From Acrocarpospora corrugata (GTDB lineage: Bacteria > Actinomycetota > Actinomycetes > Streptosporangiales > Streptosporangiaceae): a DNA stretch of 64,000 nucleotides. The notes beneath the pieces were generated by a model, which was not told the origin of the DNA, did not search any database, and saw nothing but the letters and a program-made list of their open reading frames with translations. The stretch lies in contig NZ_BLAD01000037.1 in the NCBI RefSeq assembly GCF_009687845.1, positions 79,774-143,773 of the forward strand. Direction: 5' to 3'. The position numbers and the translations under genes were made by a program. This document shows, in pieces, positions 25,382 to 33,849 of this stretch (position 1 is the stretch's first letter; every line of letters starts with the position of its first letter).

Positions 25382-26805
25382 TCGCTCTTGTTCTCGACGT
25401 CGGCCAGCTTGACCAGCTCTGTCACACCTTCGCGGAGATGGTCCATGATCTGCCACACGTCCGGCACCCGCGCCGGGCAGGCGACGACGCCGAAGCCGAG
25501 GCTCCCGTCGTAGGACAGGCAGGTGATGCTCAGCCCGCCGGTCAGGTCCGACAGCACGGACATCGGGTAGTACGCCAGCAGCCGCGCCCCGCCCAGGTAG
25601 AGCGGCACCTGCGGCCCCGGCACGTTGGAGACGATCAGGTTGACCCCGGGCGCGACCCTCCCGGCCAGCCGGAACACCGCGGGCGTGGCCCTGGCCAGCG
25701 CCGCGGGCATCATCGTGCAGAGGTCGTTCAGCCAGGTCGTGCGGGACACCGCGAAGCGCCGCTTGGCGGCGCTCATGGTCGTCCGGACGGCCGCCAGCCG
25801 GGCCCTGGGGTCGGCCACGTCGGTGGCCAGCGGGGTGATCATCGCCGAGATCTGGTTGCCGATTCCGTCCACGGCCGCGGGCGTGCGGATGGAGACCGGG
25901 ACGGCCGCGATCAGCGGCTGCGCCGGCAGCGCCCCGCGCTCGTCCAGCCAGCTCCGCAGCGCCGACGCGCACACCGTCATGACCACGTCGTTGACGCTCA
26001 TCCCGAACGTCTTGGCGACGTACTTGAGGTCGGTCAGCGCGACGGAACCGTAGGCGAAGCCGCGGCGGCTGGACACCGGGCCGTTCAGGGGCGTGCGCGG
26101 CGCGGCCAGGGAAGGCAGGTCGGGGACTGGTTTGTCCCCCATCAGCGAGCGGGCGGCGCGGGCGATCCGGCGGGCCCCCGGCAGCGTGGACGCCACCGGG
26201 ATCGCGTCCAGGTCGGCGATCGCCCTGGTCAGCGAGCGCAGCGAGGCCATCGGCTGGGCCAGCGTGCGGTTGAACGCGTTGCCCAGCATCTCCCTCACGT
26301 CGGGCGCGGTGGTCGGGGCGGTGGGCGGCGCCGGTTCGACCCGGCGCGGTTCCGGCGAGACGTCCAGGAACGAGCCCATGATCTCCGTGCCGGAGATCCC
26401 GTCCACGGCGGCGTGATGCACCTTCGTGTAGACCGCGACCCGGCCCTCGCCGAGGCCGTGGATCAGGTGCATCTCCCACAGCGGCCGCGACCGGTCCAGC
26501 AGCCGCGCGTGGATCTCCGCCACATGCGCCGCCAGGTCGTCCGCGCCGGGCACCGTGGACTCGTACACGTGGTCGGCCACATCGAAGTCCGGATCCTCGG
26601 TCCAGTACGGCCGATCCAGCCCGAACGGCACATCGGCCAGCCGCATCCGCAGCGGCGGGGCCAGATGCAGCCGCTCCCGCAGCAGTTCGATCAGGCTCGC
26701 CCGGGTGATGGTCCCGTCCAGCACGGCCAGTCCCGCGACATGCGCCGCCGTGGTGGCCGACTCTCCGCTCAGGAACTGCGCGTCGAGCGCCGTCAGCTGA
26801 CGCAT
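25366..26805 (-). CDS. Wax ester synthase/diacylglycerol acyltransferase (WS/DGAT)
   Basis: ATG 26805 is preferred because GGGAGGAAAAGCCC precedes it and RQLTALDAQFLSGES is the usual family N-terminus; this gives 479 residues. The catalytic motif HHAAVDG (HHxxxDG) lies in KVHHAAVDGISG. NLIVSNVPGPQVPLYLGGARL and the YGPI-like end GSLGFGVVACPARVPD are also family marks. The enzyme esterifies long-chain acyl-CoA with diacylglycerol or fatty alcohol to make storage lipid at the membrane. The convergent actP gene shares a terminator that overlaps the end of this gene. Confidence 0.92.
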   Translation of the reverse strand: MRQLTALDAQFLSGESATTAAHVAGLAVLDGTITRASLIELLRERLHLAPPLRMRLADVPFGLDRPYWTEDPDFDVADHVYESTVPGADDLAAHVAEIHARLLDRSRPLWEMHLIHGLGEGRVAVYTKVHHAAVDGISGTEIMGSFLDVSPEPRRVEPAPPTAPTTAPDVREMLGNAFNRTLAQPMASLRSLTRAIADLDAIPVASTLPGARRIARAARSLMGDKPVPDLPSLAAPRTPLNGPVSSRRGFAYGSVALTDLKYVAKTFGMSVNDVVMTVCASALRSWLDERGALPAQPLIAAVPVSIRTPAAVDGIGNQISAMITPLATDVADPRARLAAVRTTMSAAKRRFAVSRTTWLNDLCTMMPAALARATPAVFRLAGRVAPGVNLIVSNVPGPQVPLYLGGARLLAYYPMSVLSDLTGGLSITCLSYDGSLGFGVVACPARVPDVWQIMDHLREGVTELVKLADVENKSEAPCG

Positions 26806-26902
26806 GGGCTTTTCCTCCCTGTTGACCCTGGTGGCTCTACCCAGAGTGACCATCTTCCTCGTGATCGGTTACCAGGGCATTTCCCCGACGTCTCCGGGAG
26901 AT

Positions 26903-26918
26903 TCTGGCAGCAGCCAGA
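26903..26918. repeat. Short inverted repeat upstream of the WS/DGAT gene
   Basis: TCTGGC-AGCA-GCCAGA is a perfect 6-4-6 repeat about 100 bp before the acyltransferase start. It could be an operator. The rest of the 217-bp gap shows nothing I can name. Confidence 0.3.
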
Positions 26919-27022
26919 CAATGGACATGCCGTTGCCAGTCGTTGACAAGAACCCCCCGGCACCCCCTACCTGGCGATTCACCACAGACCTGCCCGGATG
27001 GTGACATTTCGCTATTCGATGA

Positions 27023-28711
27023 TCACGGGCGTCCGAGGAAAGTCAGCAGCCGCTCCAGCGGCCAGGTGTTGATGACGTCGTCGGTGGTCAGCCAGGCGCG
27101 CTGGGCGATGCCGACGCCGAAACGCTGGTGGGCCAGGTGCGGGATGGCGTGCGAGTCGCTGTCGATGGAGAACTTGACGCCGTGGTGGCGGGCCAGCCGG
27201 ACCAGGTCGGAGGGGAGGTCGGCGCGGTCGGGGTAGGAGTCGATCTCCATGGCGGTGCCGGTGCGGGCGGCGGCGCGGAAGACGGCCTCCCAGTCGGCGT
27301 CCACGGGCTCCCGTTTGCCGATCTTGCGGGTGGTGGGGTGGCCGATGATGTGCACGCCCGGGTTCTCGCAGGCCGCGATGAAGCGGCGGGTCATCTCCTC
27401 GCGAGACTGGCCGAAGTGCGAGTGCACGGAGGCGACCCGCACGTCGAAGCCCTCCAGCACGTCCAGCGGCCAGTCCACGGAGCCGTCGGGGGCGATGTTC
27501 AACTCCGTCCCCTGCAACAGCCGCATGTCCGGATATTTCGCCTGAAGGGCGGCTATTTGGGCGCGCTGTTCGAGGGCCTTGTCCAGGGTCATCCGCTGCA
27601 TGACCAGGTCGGGGGCGTGGTCGGTGATCGCGTAGTAGGCGTAGCCGCGGGCCGCGGCGGCGGCGACCATGTCCTCCAGCGAGGCGATTCCGTCGGTCAG
27701 GTTGGTGTGGGTGTGCAGGTCGCCCTTGAGGTCGTCCAGGGTGACCAGCTCGGGCAGCTCGCCGCGCAGGGCCGCCTTGATCTCGCCGCCGTCCTCGCGC
27801 AATGGAGGCGGCACCCACCGCATGCCCAGCGCCGCGTAGATGTCCTCCTCGGACGCCGCCGCGATCACCTGGTCGTCGGCGTCGAAGAGGCCGTATTCGG
27901 AGAGCTTCCAGCCCTTCTTCACGGCCATCTCGCGGATGTGGACGTTGTGCTCCTTCGACCCGGTGAAGTAGACGAGCGCCGCGCCCCACGACTCGGCCGG
28001 GACCACCCGGAGATCCACCTGAATGCCGCGATCGGTGCGGACCGAGGTCTTCCGCTCCCCGGCGGCGATCACCTCCGTCACGTACGGCTGGCCGCTGAAC
28101 ACCTCCATCAGCGAGACCGGGCCGACGGCCAGGATGTCGATGTCGCCGATCGTCTCGCGCATCCGCCGCAGCGACCCCGCGTACGCGATCCGCTCGGCCG
28201 GCAGCGACGCGATGACCTTCTCGGCCAGGTCCGTCGCCACCCCGAGATGCACCCGCCGCCCGGACTGCTCCATCTGCTCGATGCCCTTGAGCAGGTTCTC
28301 CTCGGTCTTCGCGCCGAACCCGCGGACGCCGGTCAGCCGGTCGGACCTGATCGCCTCCGCCAGCGCCTCAGGCGAGTCGACGCCCAGCTCCTGGAACAGG
28401 AACAGCGCCTTCTTCGGGCCGAGCGAAGGGATTCTGGTGAGTCGGCGCACGCCGTCCGGCACCTTGCCGCGCAGGTCGTCGAGCTGCCGGAAACTGCCAC
28501 GGGCCAGGAACTCCTCGACCTTCTTCGCGATCGCCTCACCGACGCCCGGGATCTGCCGCACCGGCGTGGTGCGCAGGTCCTCCGGGTGCCCGGCGATCGA
28601 CTTCGCGGCTTTCTGGTAGCTGCGCACCCGGAACGCGTCCCCGCCGTTCAGCGCGAACAGCTCCGCGTATTCCTCCAGCGCCGCCGCGGCCTCATCATTC
28701 GCCCGTGCCAT
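27023..28711 (-). CDS. polX: PolX-type DNA polymerase/3'-5' exonuclease with PHP domain
   Basis: The 562-residue protein begins at ATG 28711, 5 bp after the preceding gene. Helix-hairpin-helix segments (QIPGVGEAIAKKVEEFL, RIPSLGPKKALFLFQELG) lead into a family X polymerase core with YAGSLRRMRETIGDIDILA and QVDLRVVPAESWGAAL, which together supply three metal-binding aspartates. The C-terminal PHP domain starts at GDLHTHTNLTDG and includes ITDHAPDL, VASVHSHFGQS and DSDSHAIPHL. Bacterial PolX fills short gaps and trims 3' ends in base excision and break repair. Domain order and length match the family. The pairing with an adenylate-forming enzyme gene is probably incidental. Confidence 0.95.
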   Translation of the reverse strand: MARANDEAAAALEEYAELFALNGGDAFRVRSYQKAAKSIAGHPEDLRTTPVRQIPGVGEAIAKKVEEFLARGSFRQLDDLRGKVPDGVRRLTRIPSLGPKKALFLFQELGVDSPEALAEAIRSDRLTGVRGFGAKTEENLLKGIEQMEQSGRRVHLGVATDLAEKVIASLPAERIAYAGSLRRMRETIGDIDILAVGPVSLMEVFSGQPYVTEVIAAGERKTSVRTDRGIQVDLRVVPAESWGAALVYFTGSKEHNVHIREMAVKKGWKLSEYGLFDADDQVIAAASEEDIYAALGMRWVPPPLREDGGEIKAALRGELPELVTLDDLKGDLHTHTNLTDGIASLEDMVAAAAARGYAYYAITDHAPDLVMQRMTLDKALEQRAQIAALQAKYPDMRLLQGTELNIAPDGSVDWPLDVLEGFDVRVASVHSHFGQSREEMTRRFIAACENPGVHIIGHPTTRKIGKREPVDADWEAVFRAAARTGTAMEIDSYPDRADLPSDLVRLARHHGVKFSIDSDSHAIPHLAHQRFGVGIAQRAWLTTDDVINTWPLERLLTFLGRP

Positions 28712-28716
28712 GCCGA

Positions 28717-30057
28717 TCAGCGTACATACCTGTGCTTCACCCCGGGCGGGAAGTGCGCCGGGTCGCCGTACGGGCGGAGCGTGACCATCGGCGCCTGCCG
28801 GTCCGGGGGGACATAATTGGCGAACTCGCTGTTGAGCCGCTTGAGGGCGGTCAGCACCGACCGGGACACGCGCGCCGCGAGTTCGGGGGTGCCGGCCACT
28901 CCCGACGCGAGTTCCACGGTCACCTGGAGGCCCTTCGCGCCCTCCGGGGCGGCGAGCACGAACTTGCCCGTCACGGCGTCGCACACCTCCGGCTGTTCCA
29001 GGCCGACGATGACGTTCTCCGGGAACACGTTCGCGCCGTAGTAGGAGACCACGAACAGGCTGCGGCCGAAGACGTACACGAAGGGCAGTTCCGGGCCTTG
29101 CGCCGCCGGGCGGAAGCCGAAGCGGGCCAGGTAGCCGAGCATGCCCTTGTGCGAGATCAGGCCGCCCTCGTCGGCGATGTGGTAGCGGATGAGCGGGATG
29201 CCGTTGTCGCCGGTGAACAGGAGGGTGCCCTCGTGCTCCTCGAAGAAGCGGACGTCCGGGTCGTACTGGACCAGGGTGGGGAGGCGGGACGCGCCGAACA
29301 GCTCCTTGGCGGCGTCCGGGCGTCCGGCCAGGAAACGGCGGATCTCGATGGAGAGGGGGGTTTCGTTCCCCAGCACGCCCGCGTCGGCGGTGCCGTACAG
29401 CGAGGCGGTGCCGGTCAGCGGATCGGCGATCCCCGCCCGTGCGGCCACCAGGGTCCGCCACTCCTCGCTGAACACCTCGCCGGCGGTGACGATCTTGATC
29501 TGGTACGAGGGCCACGGCACGCCCGGCGTGTCGATCACGTCCTTCAGGAACGGCGGGTAGCCCAGCAGGACGACCTGCTCGAAGTGGGGCGCCAGCTTCG
29601 GGAGCACCCGCAGGATCTCGCCCTTGTTGTTCCCCGGTGCGACCACCGTGACCGGAAAGCCCCGATCGGCCAGCTGCCGTACGCACGCGAGCGTGAACAG
29701 CCCGCCCACCCAGGTCCCCAGCGAGAAGCACACCACCGCCAGCGTGCGCCGCCGATCCGCCCCGAACGCCCGGAAGACCTCAGCGAAGCGCTCCGCGATG
29801 ACCTGCTCGTCCGAGGTCGACCGCGCCCAGAACGCGGGCTCCCCGCTGGACCCCGACGACACCGCGATCATGTCCCCGACCACGCCGTCCCGGCACAACT
29901 CCGGCAGCGGATAACGCAGCACGTAGTTGTCCTTGTCCGTCATGGGCACATCGCGGAAATCCCGCACCGCCGCCGCGTCCACCCCGCGCTCGCCCAGGAA
30001 CGCCGCGTACGCCGGAACCCGCTCGGCAACCTGCCGAAACAACTCAATAGGCACCAC
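28717..30057 (-). CDS. PaaK-like adenylate-forming enzyme (phenylacetate-CoA ligase/CoF synthetase family)
   Basis: The 446-residue protein has the ANL-family features of the PaaK branch: VSSGSSGEPAFWARS (P-loop), VTVVAPGNNKGEI, TAGEVFSEEWRTLV, YGTADAGVLGNETPLS and a C-terminal part with VYVFGRSLFVVSYYGANVFP. PaaK-type enzymes activate aryl or other carboxylates as adenylates and then thioesters. No aromatic-degradation genes are near, so the substrate is open. A neighbouring degraded gene overlaps its 5' end by 14 bp, and polX follows after 5 bp. Confidence 0.82.
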   Translation of the reverse strand: MVPIELFRQVAERVPAYAAFLGERGVDAAAVRDFRDVPMTDKDNYVLRYPLPELCRDGVVGDMIAVSSGSSGEPAFWARSTSDEQVIAERFAEVFRAFGADRRRTLAVVCFSLGTWVGGLFTLACVRQLADRGFPVTVVAPGNNKGEILRVLPKLAPHFEQVVLLGYPPFLKDVIDTPGVPWPSYQIKIVTAGEVFSEEWRTLVAARAGIADPLTGTASLYGTADAGVLGNETPLSIEIRRFLAGRPDAAKELFGASRLPTLVQYDPDVRFFEEHEGTLLFTGDNGIPLIRYHIADEGGLISHKGMLGYLARFGFRPAAQGPELPFVYVFGRSLFVVSYYGANVFPENVIVGLEQPEVCDAVTGKFVLAAPEGAKGLQVTVELASGVAGTPELAARVSRSVLTALKRLNSEFANYVPPDRQAPMVTLRPYGDPAHFPPGVKHRYVR

Positions 30058-30982
30058 GCGCCGACTTTACGGCCATCACCCCGGTAACGGGGACACCCGG
30101 GCTCGTGTGAGTTCTCCGGGTCATGACGATCTCGGCTGGTATTCGATCGTCCGGGGGTGCCGTCACGCAGATGTCGAAGTCGGAGTGGCTGAGGATGATC
30201 AGATGCCCCGGCCCGCTGGCGACCAGTCCGTTCTGCTGCGCCTGCTCCAGGAGGCCGTCCTCGAACGGGTCCGGCTGGTCGTCGCTGATGTACTCGTAGG
30301 ACTCCATCGGCGACGTTCGCGAACCGGTCGCCCTGGCGGGCCGCGCAGAAGAAGGCGTCGGTTCCGGTGTGGGCCTTCGGCTCGTCGCACTGCCTGGGGG
30401 CGACGAAGCCCGACAGCAGGTCGGCGGAGGGCAGCGCCACCAGCAGGGCGAACGTCACCAGGCCCGCTCTGCCCCGCCGGAAGCCGCGGGAGAGCAGGAC
30501 GCGCCTGATCCGGTGTCTCGGGCGCCGGACCGCCGCGAAGACGCACAGCGCGGCCAGCGTCGGGGCGAGGTCCGGGCCGAGGAAGAAGACCAGGCCCTCG
30601 AACCCGCCCCACGATTCGACGCAGCCCCGGTCGTACGCCATGTCCACCGCGAAGGCCGCCAGGGTCTGGCCGTACACGACCAGAAGGAGCGCGCCCAGCA
30701 CGCGGGCGACGATCCGGCCGATTCTCGGGCGTCCCAGTCGCGTGGTGAGCCAGTGCGCGAGGAACGCGAGGATGACGGCCGGCGCTCCGGCGTACCAGGT
30801 GATCGGCAGCCAGGGGTTGATCGTCCACCACAGTTCCATCGTCGCGAAGGAGAACTCGCGTCCCGGGCAGAGCCCGAAACTGAACAGGGCGATGCCGTTT
30901 CCGGCAGGGAGAGCAGGTAGGCCTGACCTGCGGAGCAGACGGCCAGGGCGGCAGCCCACCATAAACGTGATCTCCATGACAT
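30044..30982 (-). pseudogene. Frameshifted membrane-protein gene (two frameshifts)
   Basis: Three frames must be joined to read one protein. ATG 30982 opens MSWRSRLWWAAALAVCSAG and a first membrane segment ending LLSLP. Near 30905 the reading must slip back by one base into GNGIALFSFGLCPGREFS. This continues with ELWWTINPWLPITWYAG, several membrane segments, and FFCAARQGDRFANVA. Near 30310 it must skip one base into MESYEYISDDQPDPFEDG, which ends at 30044 with an acidic soluble tail (HSDFDICVTAPPDD). Each piece has protein-like composition, while the out-of-frame continuations are arginine/proline-rich noise. One lost and one gained base would explain this, either as decay or as sequence errors. 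Function unknown. Confidence 0.6.
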
Positions 30983-31032
30983 GAGGCGACAACTTAGCCG
31001 CCTCCTCCAACAGACTCGCCAAAGATGAACTC

Positions 31033-31062
31033 GGTTTGCTTTTGAACCGGATTTGCTTTTAG
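31033..31062. promoter_or_regulatory. Direct repeat TTTGCTTTT before the TetR gene
   Basis: TTTGCTTTT occurs at 31035-31043 and 31052-31060, 17 bp apart, immediately before the TetR start codon. The first copy also sits in GGTT-N8-AACC. A TetR protein commonly binds its own upstream region, so this is a candidate operator. Confidence 0.4.
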
Positions 31063-31071
31063 GCTGCGCGG

Positions 31072-31698
31072 GTGACCGGACTGAGGGAACGCAAGAAGGA
31101 GCAGACCAGGCGGCGGATCGCCGAGGTGGCGCTGCGCCTGTTCGCCGAGCGTGGCTACGACGCCGTCACGGTCAACGAGATCGCGGCCACCGCCGAGGTG
31201 GCCAAGGTGACCTTGTTCAAGTACTTCCCGACCAAGGAGTCGCTTGTTCTCGAAGGGGTGGCCGAAGAAGATCTCGCCCAGATCGTGTCCGCCCGCCCGG
31301 CCGGGCAGTCTCCGCTCGCCGCCCTGCGCGCCCACTACCTGGCGACCGCTCCCGATGATTGTCCCGATGAGGAGCCCCGGGATGAGCAGGCCCGGGAGGC
31401 GCTCATCACGCGAATGGGCGTGATCTTCGACAATCCCGCGCTCTCCGCCGCCGCCGGCGAACTGCTCCACCGCCAGCGCCAGGAACTGGCCCGAGTGCTC
31501 GCCCACGACCACGACGAGCTGACCGCCGCCCTGATGGCGGCCCAGATCACCGCCACCATCCTGACCGTCCAGGAGACGTTCTACCGCCGCCTGGTGGCGG
31601 GCGCCTCGCTCGCCGACGCCGGGCTCCGGCTCGGCTCCGATGTTCGGCTCGCCTTCGACCTGCTGGAAAACGGCATAGACCCATCGAAAGGACGGTGA
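31072..31698 (+). CDS. TetR-family transcriptional regulator
   Basis: The 208-residue protein has an N-terminal TetR HTH (KKEQTRRRIAEVALRLFAER, VTVNEIAATAEVAKVTLFKY, FPTKESLVLEG; residues about 8-58) and a helical ligand domain. It starts at GTG 31072. Its stop overlaps the region of the next start, so the following TIM-barrel gene is co-transcribed and probably co-regulated. The repeat just upstream is a plausible autoregulatory site. The inducer is unknown. Confidence 0.9.
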   Translation: MTGLRERKKEQTRRRIAEVALRLFAERGYDAVTVNEIAATAEVAKVTLFKYFPTKESLVLEGVAEEDLAQIVSARPAGQSPLAALRAHYLATAPDDCPDEEPRDEQAREALITRMGVIFDNPALSAAAGELLHRQRQELARVLAHDHDELTAALMAAQITATILTVQETFYRRLVAGASLADAGLRLGSDVRLAFDLLENGIDPSKGR

Positions 31699-31700
31699 CC

Positions 31701-32648
31701 ATGCGCTCCCGGGGGATCAACTACGACACCGGCTTCCTGCCCGGCGACCGGACCAGCCGCAGGCACTTCGACCGGCGGACCGTGCGGCGCGACATCGACG
31801 CCATCGCGGGCGAACTCCACTGCGACGCCGTCCGCATCTCCGGCGGCGACCCCGACCGCCTCACCATCGCCGCCGAAATCGCGGCCGCCGCGGGCCTCGA
31901 AATCTGGTTCGCCCCGTTCCCCGTGGACCTCGGGCCCGGCGAGATGCTGTCCCTGTTCGCGGACTGCGCCCAGCGCGCCGAATCCCTCAGCCGGTCCGGG
32001 GCCACGATCTCCTTCGTCACCGGCTGCGAGATCAGCGCCTTCGGCAGCGGCTTCATCCCCGGCACGACCTTCATGGATCGCATGGAGATCATGGCCGGCG
32101 CCGACATCGCCTGGTGGCAGTCGTTAGGCCCGATCATGGAAACCCTCAACACGTTCCTGGCCCAGGCCGCCGCGACCGCCCGCTCCCACTTCAACGGGCC
32201 TATCACGTACGCGTCGGCTCCCTGGGAGTTCGTCGACTGGACGCACTATGACGTGGTGGGCCTGGACGCGTACCGAGCCGCCTACAACGCAGAAACCTTC
32301 GCGGCCGACCTGCGCGCCCAGCACGAGCACGGCAAGCCGATCGCCGTCCTGGAATTCGGCACCTGCGCCTACCAGGGCGCCTCCCAGCTGGGCGGCATGG
32401 CCTGGCAGCCCCCCGCCGACGCCGTCCCCGACGAGTCGGAACAGGTCACCTACTACACCGACCTCATGACCATCTTCGACCAGGAATCCATCGACACGGC
32501 CCTGTGGTTCACCTTCGCGGCCTTCACCCGCCCCAACGAAGCCGACCTCGCCTCCTACGGCGTCGTCAAAATGCTCAACGAAACCGAATGGCACCCCAAG
32601 GCCCTGTTCCACGCGATGTCCAAGTACAACAAGTCCCGCCAAACCTGA
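31701..32648 (+). CDS. TIM-barrel, glycoside hydrolase-like protein (often labelled abortive infection protein)
   Basis: ATG 31701 is chosen because GAAAGGA lies 8 bp upstream, giving 315 residues. The sequence starts RGINYDTGF and shows barrel strands such as AVRISGGDPDRLTIAAEIA, GLEIWFAPFPVDL, FVTGCEISAFG, ITYASAPWEFVDWTHYDVVG and AVLEFGTCAYQGASQ. The glutamates in TGCEIS and VLEFGTC sit where GH-A clan acid and nucleophile residues would be. Relatives in actinomycetes carry the label abortive phage infection protein, but I know of no experimental basis for that. A carbohydrate-active or binding role is as likely. It is coupled to the TetR gene upstream. Confidence 0.65.
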   Translation: MRSRGINYDTGFLPGDRTSRRHFDRRTVRRDIDAIAGELHCDAVRISGGDPDRLTIAAEIAAAAGLEIWFAPFPVDLGPGEMLSLFADCAQRAESLSRSGATISFVTGCEISAFGSGFIPGTTFMDRMEIMAGADIAWWQSLGPIMETLNTFLAQAAATARSHFNGPITYASAPWEFVDWTHYDVVGLDAYRAAYNAETFAADLRAQHEHGKPIAVLEFGTCAYQGASQLGGMAWQPPADAVPDESEQVTYYTDLMTIFDQESIDTALWFTFAAFTRPNEADLASYGVVKMLNETEWHPKALFHAMSKYNKSRQT

Positions 32649-32756
32649 CCAACCGGTTACGGCGAGCGAATGGAACAGATGTTTGCGATGATGAACGCGG
32701 ACGGATCAGCTCAGGGGAGGTGAAGCGGTGTCTACAGCCCGAAGCTCGCGGCGGCG

Positions 32757-33377
32757 TTGTCGGGTGCCACGCTTCGGCAACTCGCCCACTGGCGCAAGGC
32801 CACGAATCGGGGCGCCGTGCTGGCGCCGGAGGTTTCCGCGACCAGGCCGGTGCTGTACTTCTTCCGGGACCTGATCGCGCTGCGCACCTGCGTGAAACTC
32901 CGCAGCGACACGTCGCTGCAGAAGATCCGGCGCGCACTGGACACACTCCGGGACGATCTGGGGGAGCGCGAGCATCTGTCGGAGTACCAGTTCGTGACCG
33001 ACGAATCGACGATCTATCTGGTCGAGCCGGAGCAGGCGGCCGACCTGGTCCGAAACAGGAGCAACCTCGTCATCTACCAACTGGTGGATGTCCTGCGGCC
33101 GTTCTACCGTGACGGGCGGCACATCCCCGACCTGCTCCGTCCGCGCGACCATGTCACCGTCGATCCCGGGGTCAGGGGTGGCATCCCCGTGATCGAGGGC
33201 GCCCGCGTCCCGTACGACGACGTCGCGGCCCTACTACGAGACGGCGTGCCACCCGAGCGGGTCTCCGATTACTACCCCAGCGTGTCGGGGAAGGCCGCGC
33301 TCGACGCCGCGGATTTCGCTGACTACGTCGACAGCTACGAACCCCGCAAGGAGCAGCGTGAGGCTGCTGCTGGATGA
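32757..33377 (+). CDS. DUF433 antitoxin-like protein with MerR-type N-terminus; start region damaged
   Basis: The C-terminal part (HVTVDPGVRGGIPVIEGARV, VSDYYPSVSGKAALDAADF) is a DUF433 domain, the presumed antitoxin of DUF433/DUF5615 pairs. The N-terminal SGATLRQLAHWRK resembles a MerR-like DNA-binding helix. In-frame codons before the TTG at 32757 read YSPKLAAA, the expected beginning, but they hold no start codon and are preceded by TGA. A perfect ribosome site AGGGGAGGT (32713-32721) with GTG 32728 is one base out of frame, with two bases between GTG and the TAC of YSPK. A one-base loss after the start codon would explain this. TTG 32757 is therefore only the best remaining start. It overlaps the toxin-like gene by 20 bp. 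Confidence 0.7.
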   Translation: MSGATLRQLAHWRKATNRGAVLAPEVSATRPVLYFFRDLIALRTCVKLRSDTSLQKIRRALDTLRDDLGEREHLSEYQFVTDESTIYLVEPEQAADLVRNRSNLVIYQLVDVLRPFYRDGRHIPDLLRPRDHVTVDPGVRGGIPVIEGARVPYDDVAALLRDGVPPERVSDYYPSVSGKAALDAADFADYVDSYEPRKEQREAAAG

Positions 33378-33813
33378 GAATGTCCCCCGGCCACTGCACC
33401 AGATACTGACCACCTTCATCCTGGACCAGGAGATCGTGCACCTGCTGGACATGCCCGGTTGGTCGGGAACCCGGGATGAGAAGCTCTACCCGCGAGCCGC
33501 GGCTGACGGTTTCCATGCGGTGCTCACCAACGATGGCCGCCAGATGGAGCGTCCACGCGAGGTGGCCGCTATCGCCGCATTCGGGCTCCATCGGATCGAG
33601 TACCCGCACAAACACCCCGGTCTCGTCGGAATGGGAATCGCGATCGCCACGGTGGCCGCCGCCCTGCCCGCCGCCTTGGCGCTCCTCGAAACCGCGGACC
33701 GCCAGCGGTTGATCACCCTGCGGGCCGTCGATCCGACTGCGGCGGCCCGATTGCGGGTCGTTGATCCGGCGTGCGCTCCGCCGAAACACTGGCCAGACAC
33801 ATCGCAGCCCTGA
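33358..33813 (+). CDS. DUF5615 PIN-like protein (putative toxin)
   Basis: The 151-residue protein begins RLLLDENVPRPLHQIL, the DUF5615/Mut7-C-like PIN start with its metal-binding aspartate and glutamate. It continues with DEKLYPRAAADGFHAVLTND, where the second acidic residues lie. DUF5615 proteins are encoded after DUF433 antitoxins and are presumed nucleases of toxin-antitoxin modules. The GTG start overlaps the DUF433 gene. Residues after about 110 are not conserved in my view. Activity is inferred from the fold and the pairing only. Confidence 0.78.
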   Translation: MRLLLDENVPRPLHQILTTFILDQEIVHLLDMPGWSGTRDEKLYPRAAADGFHAVLTNDGRQMERPREVAAIAAFGLHRIEYPHKHPGLVGMGIAIATVAAALPAALALLETADRQRLITLRAVDPTAAARLRVVDPACAPPKHWPDTSQP

Positions 33814-33849
33814 GGGGGCTCATGCGCCGCCAGCGGAACCGGACGCCGG

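Noticed and set aside
30199..30831. Minus-strand frame of 210 codons in the degraded membrane-protein gene
   Set aside because: The arginine/proline-rich reading is an off-frame of the membrane protein; hydrophobic segments lie in the other frame.
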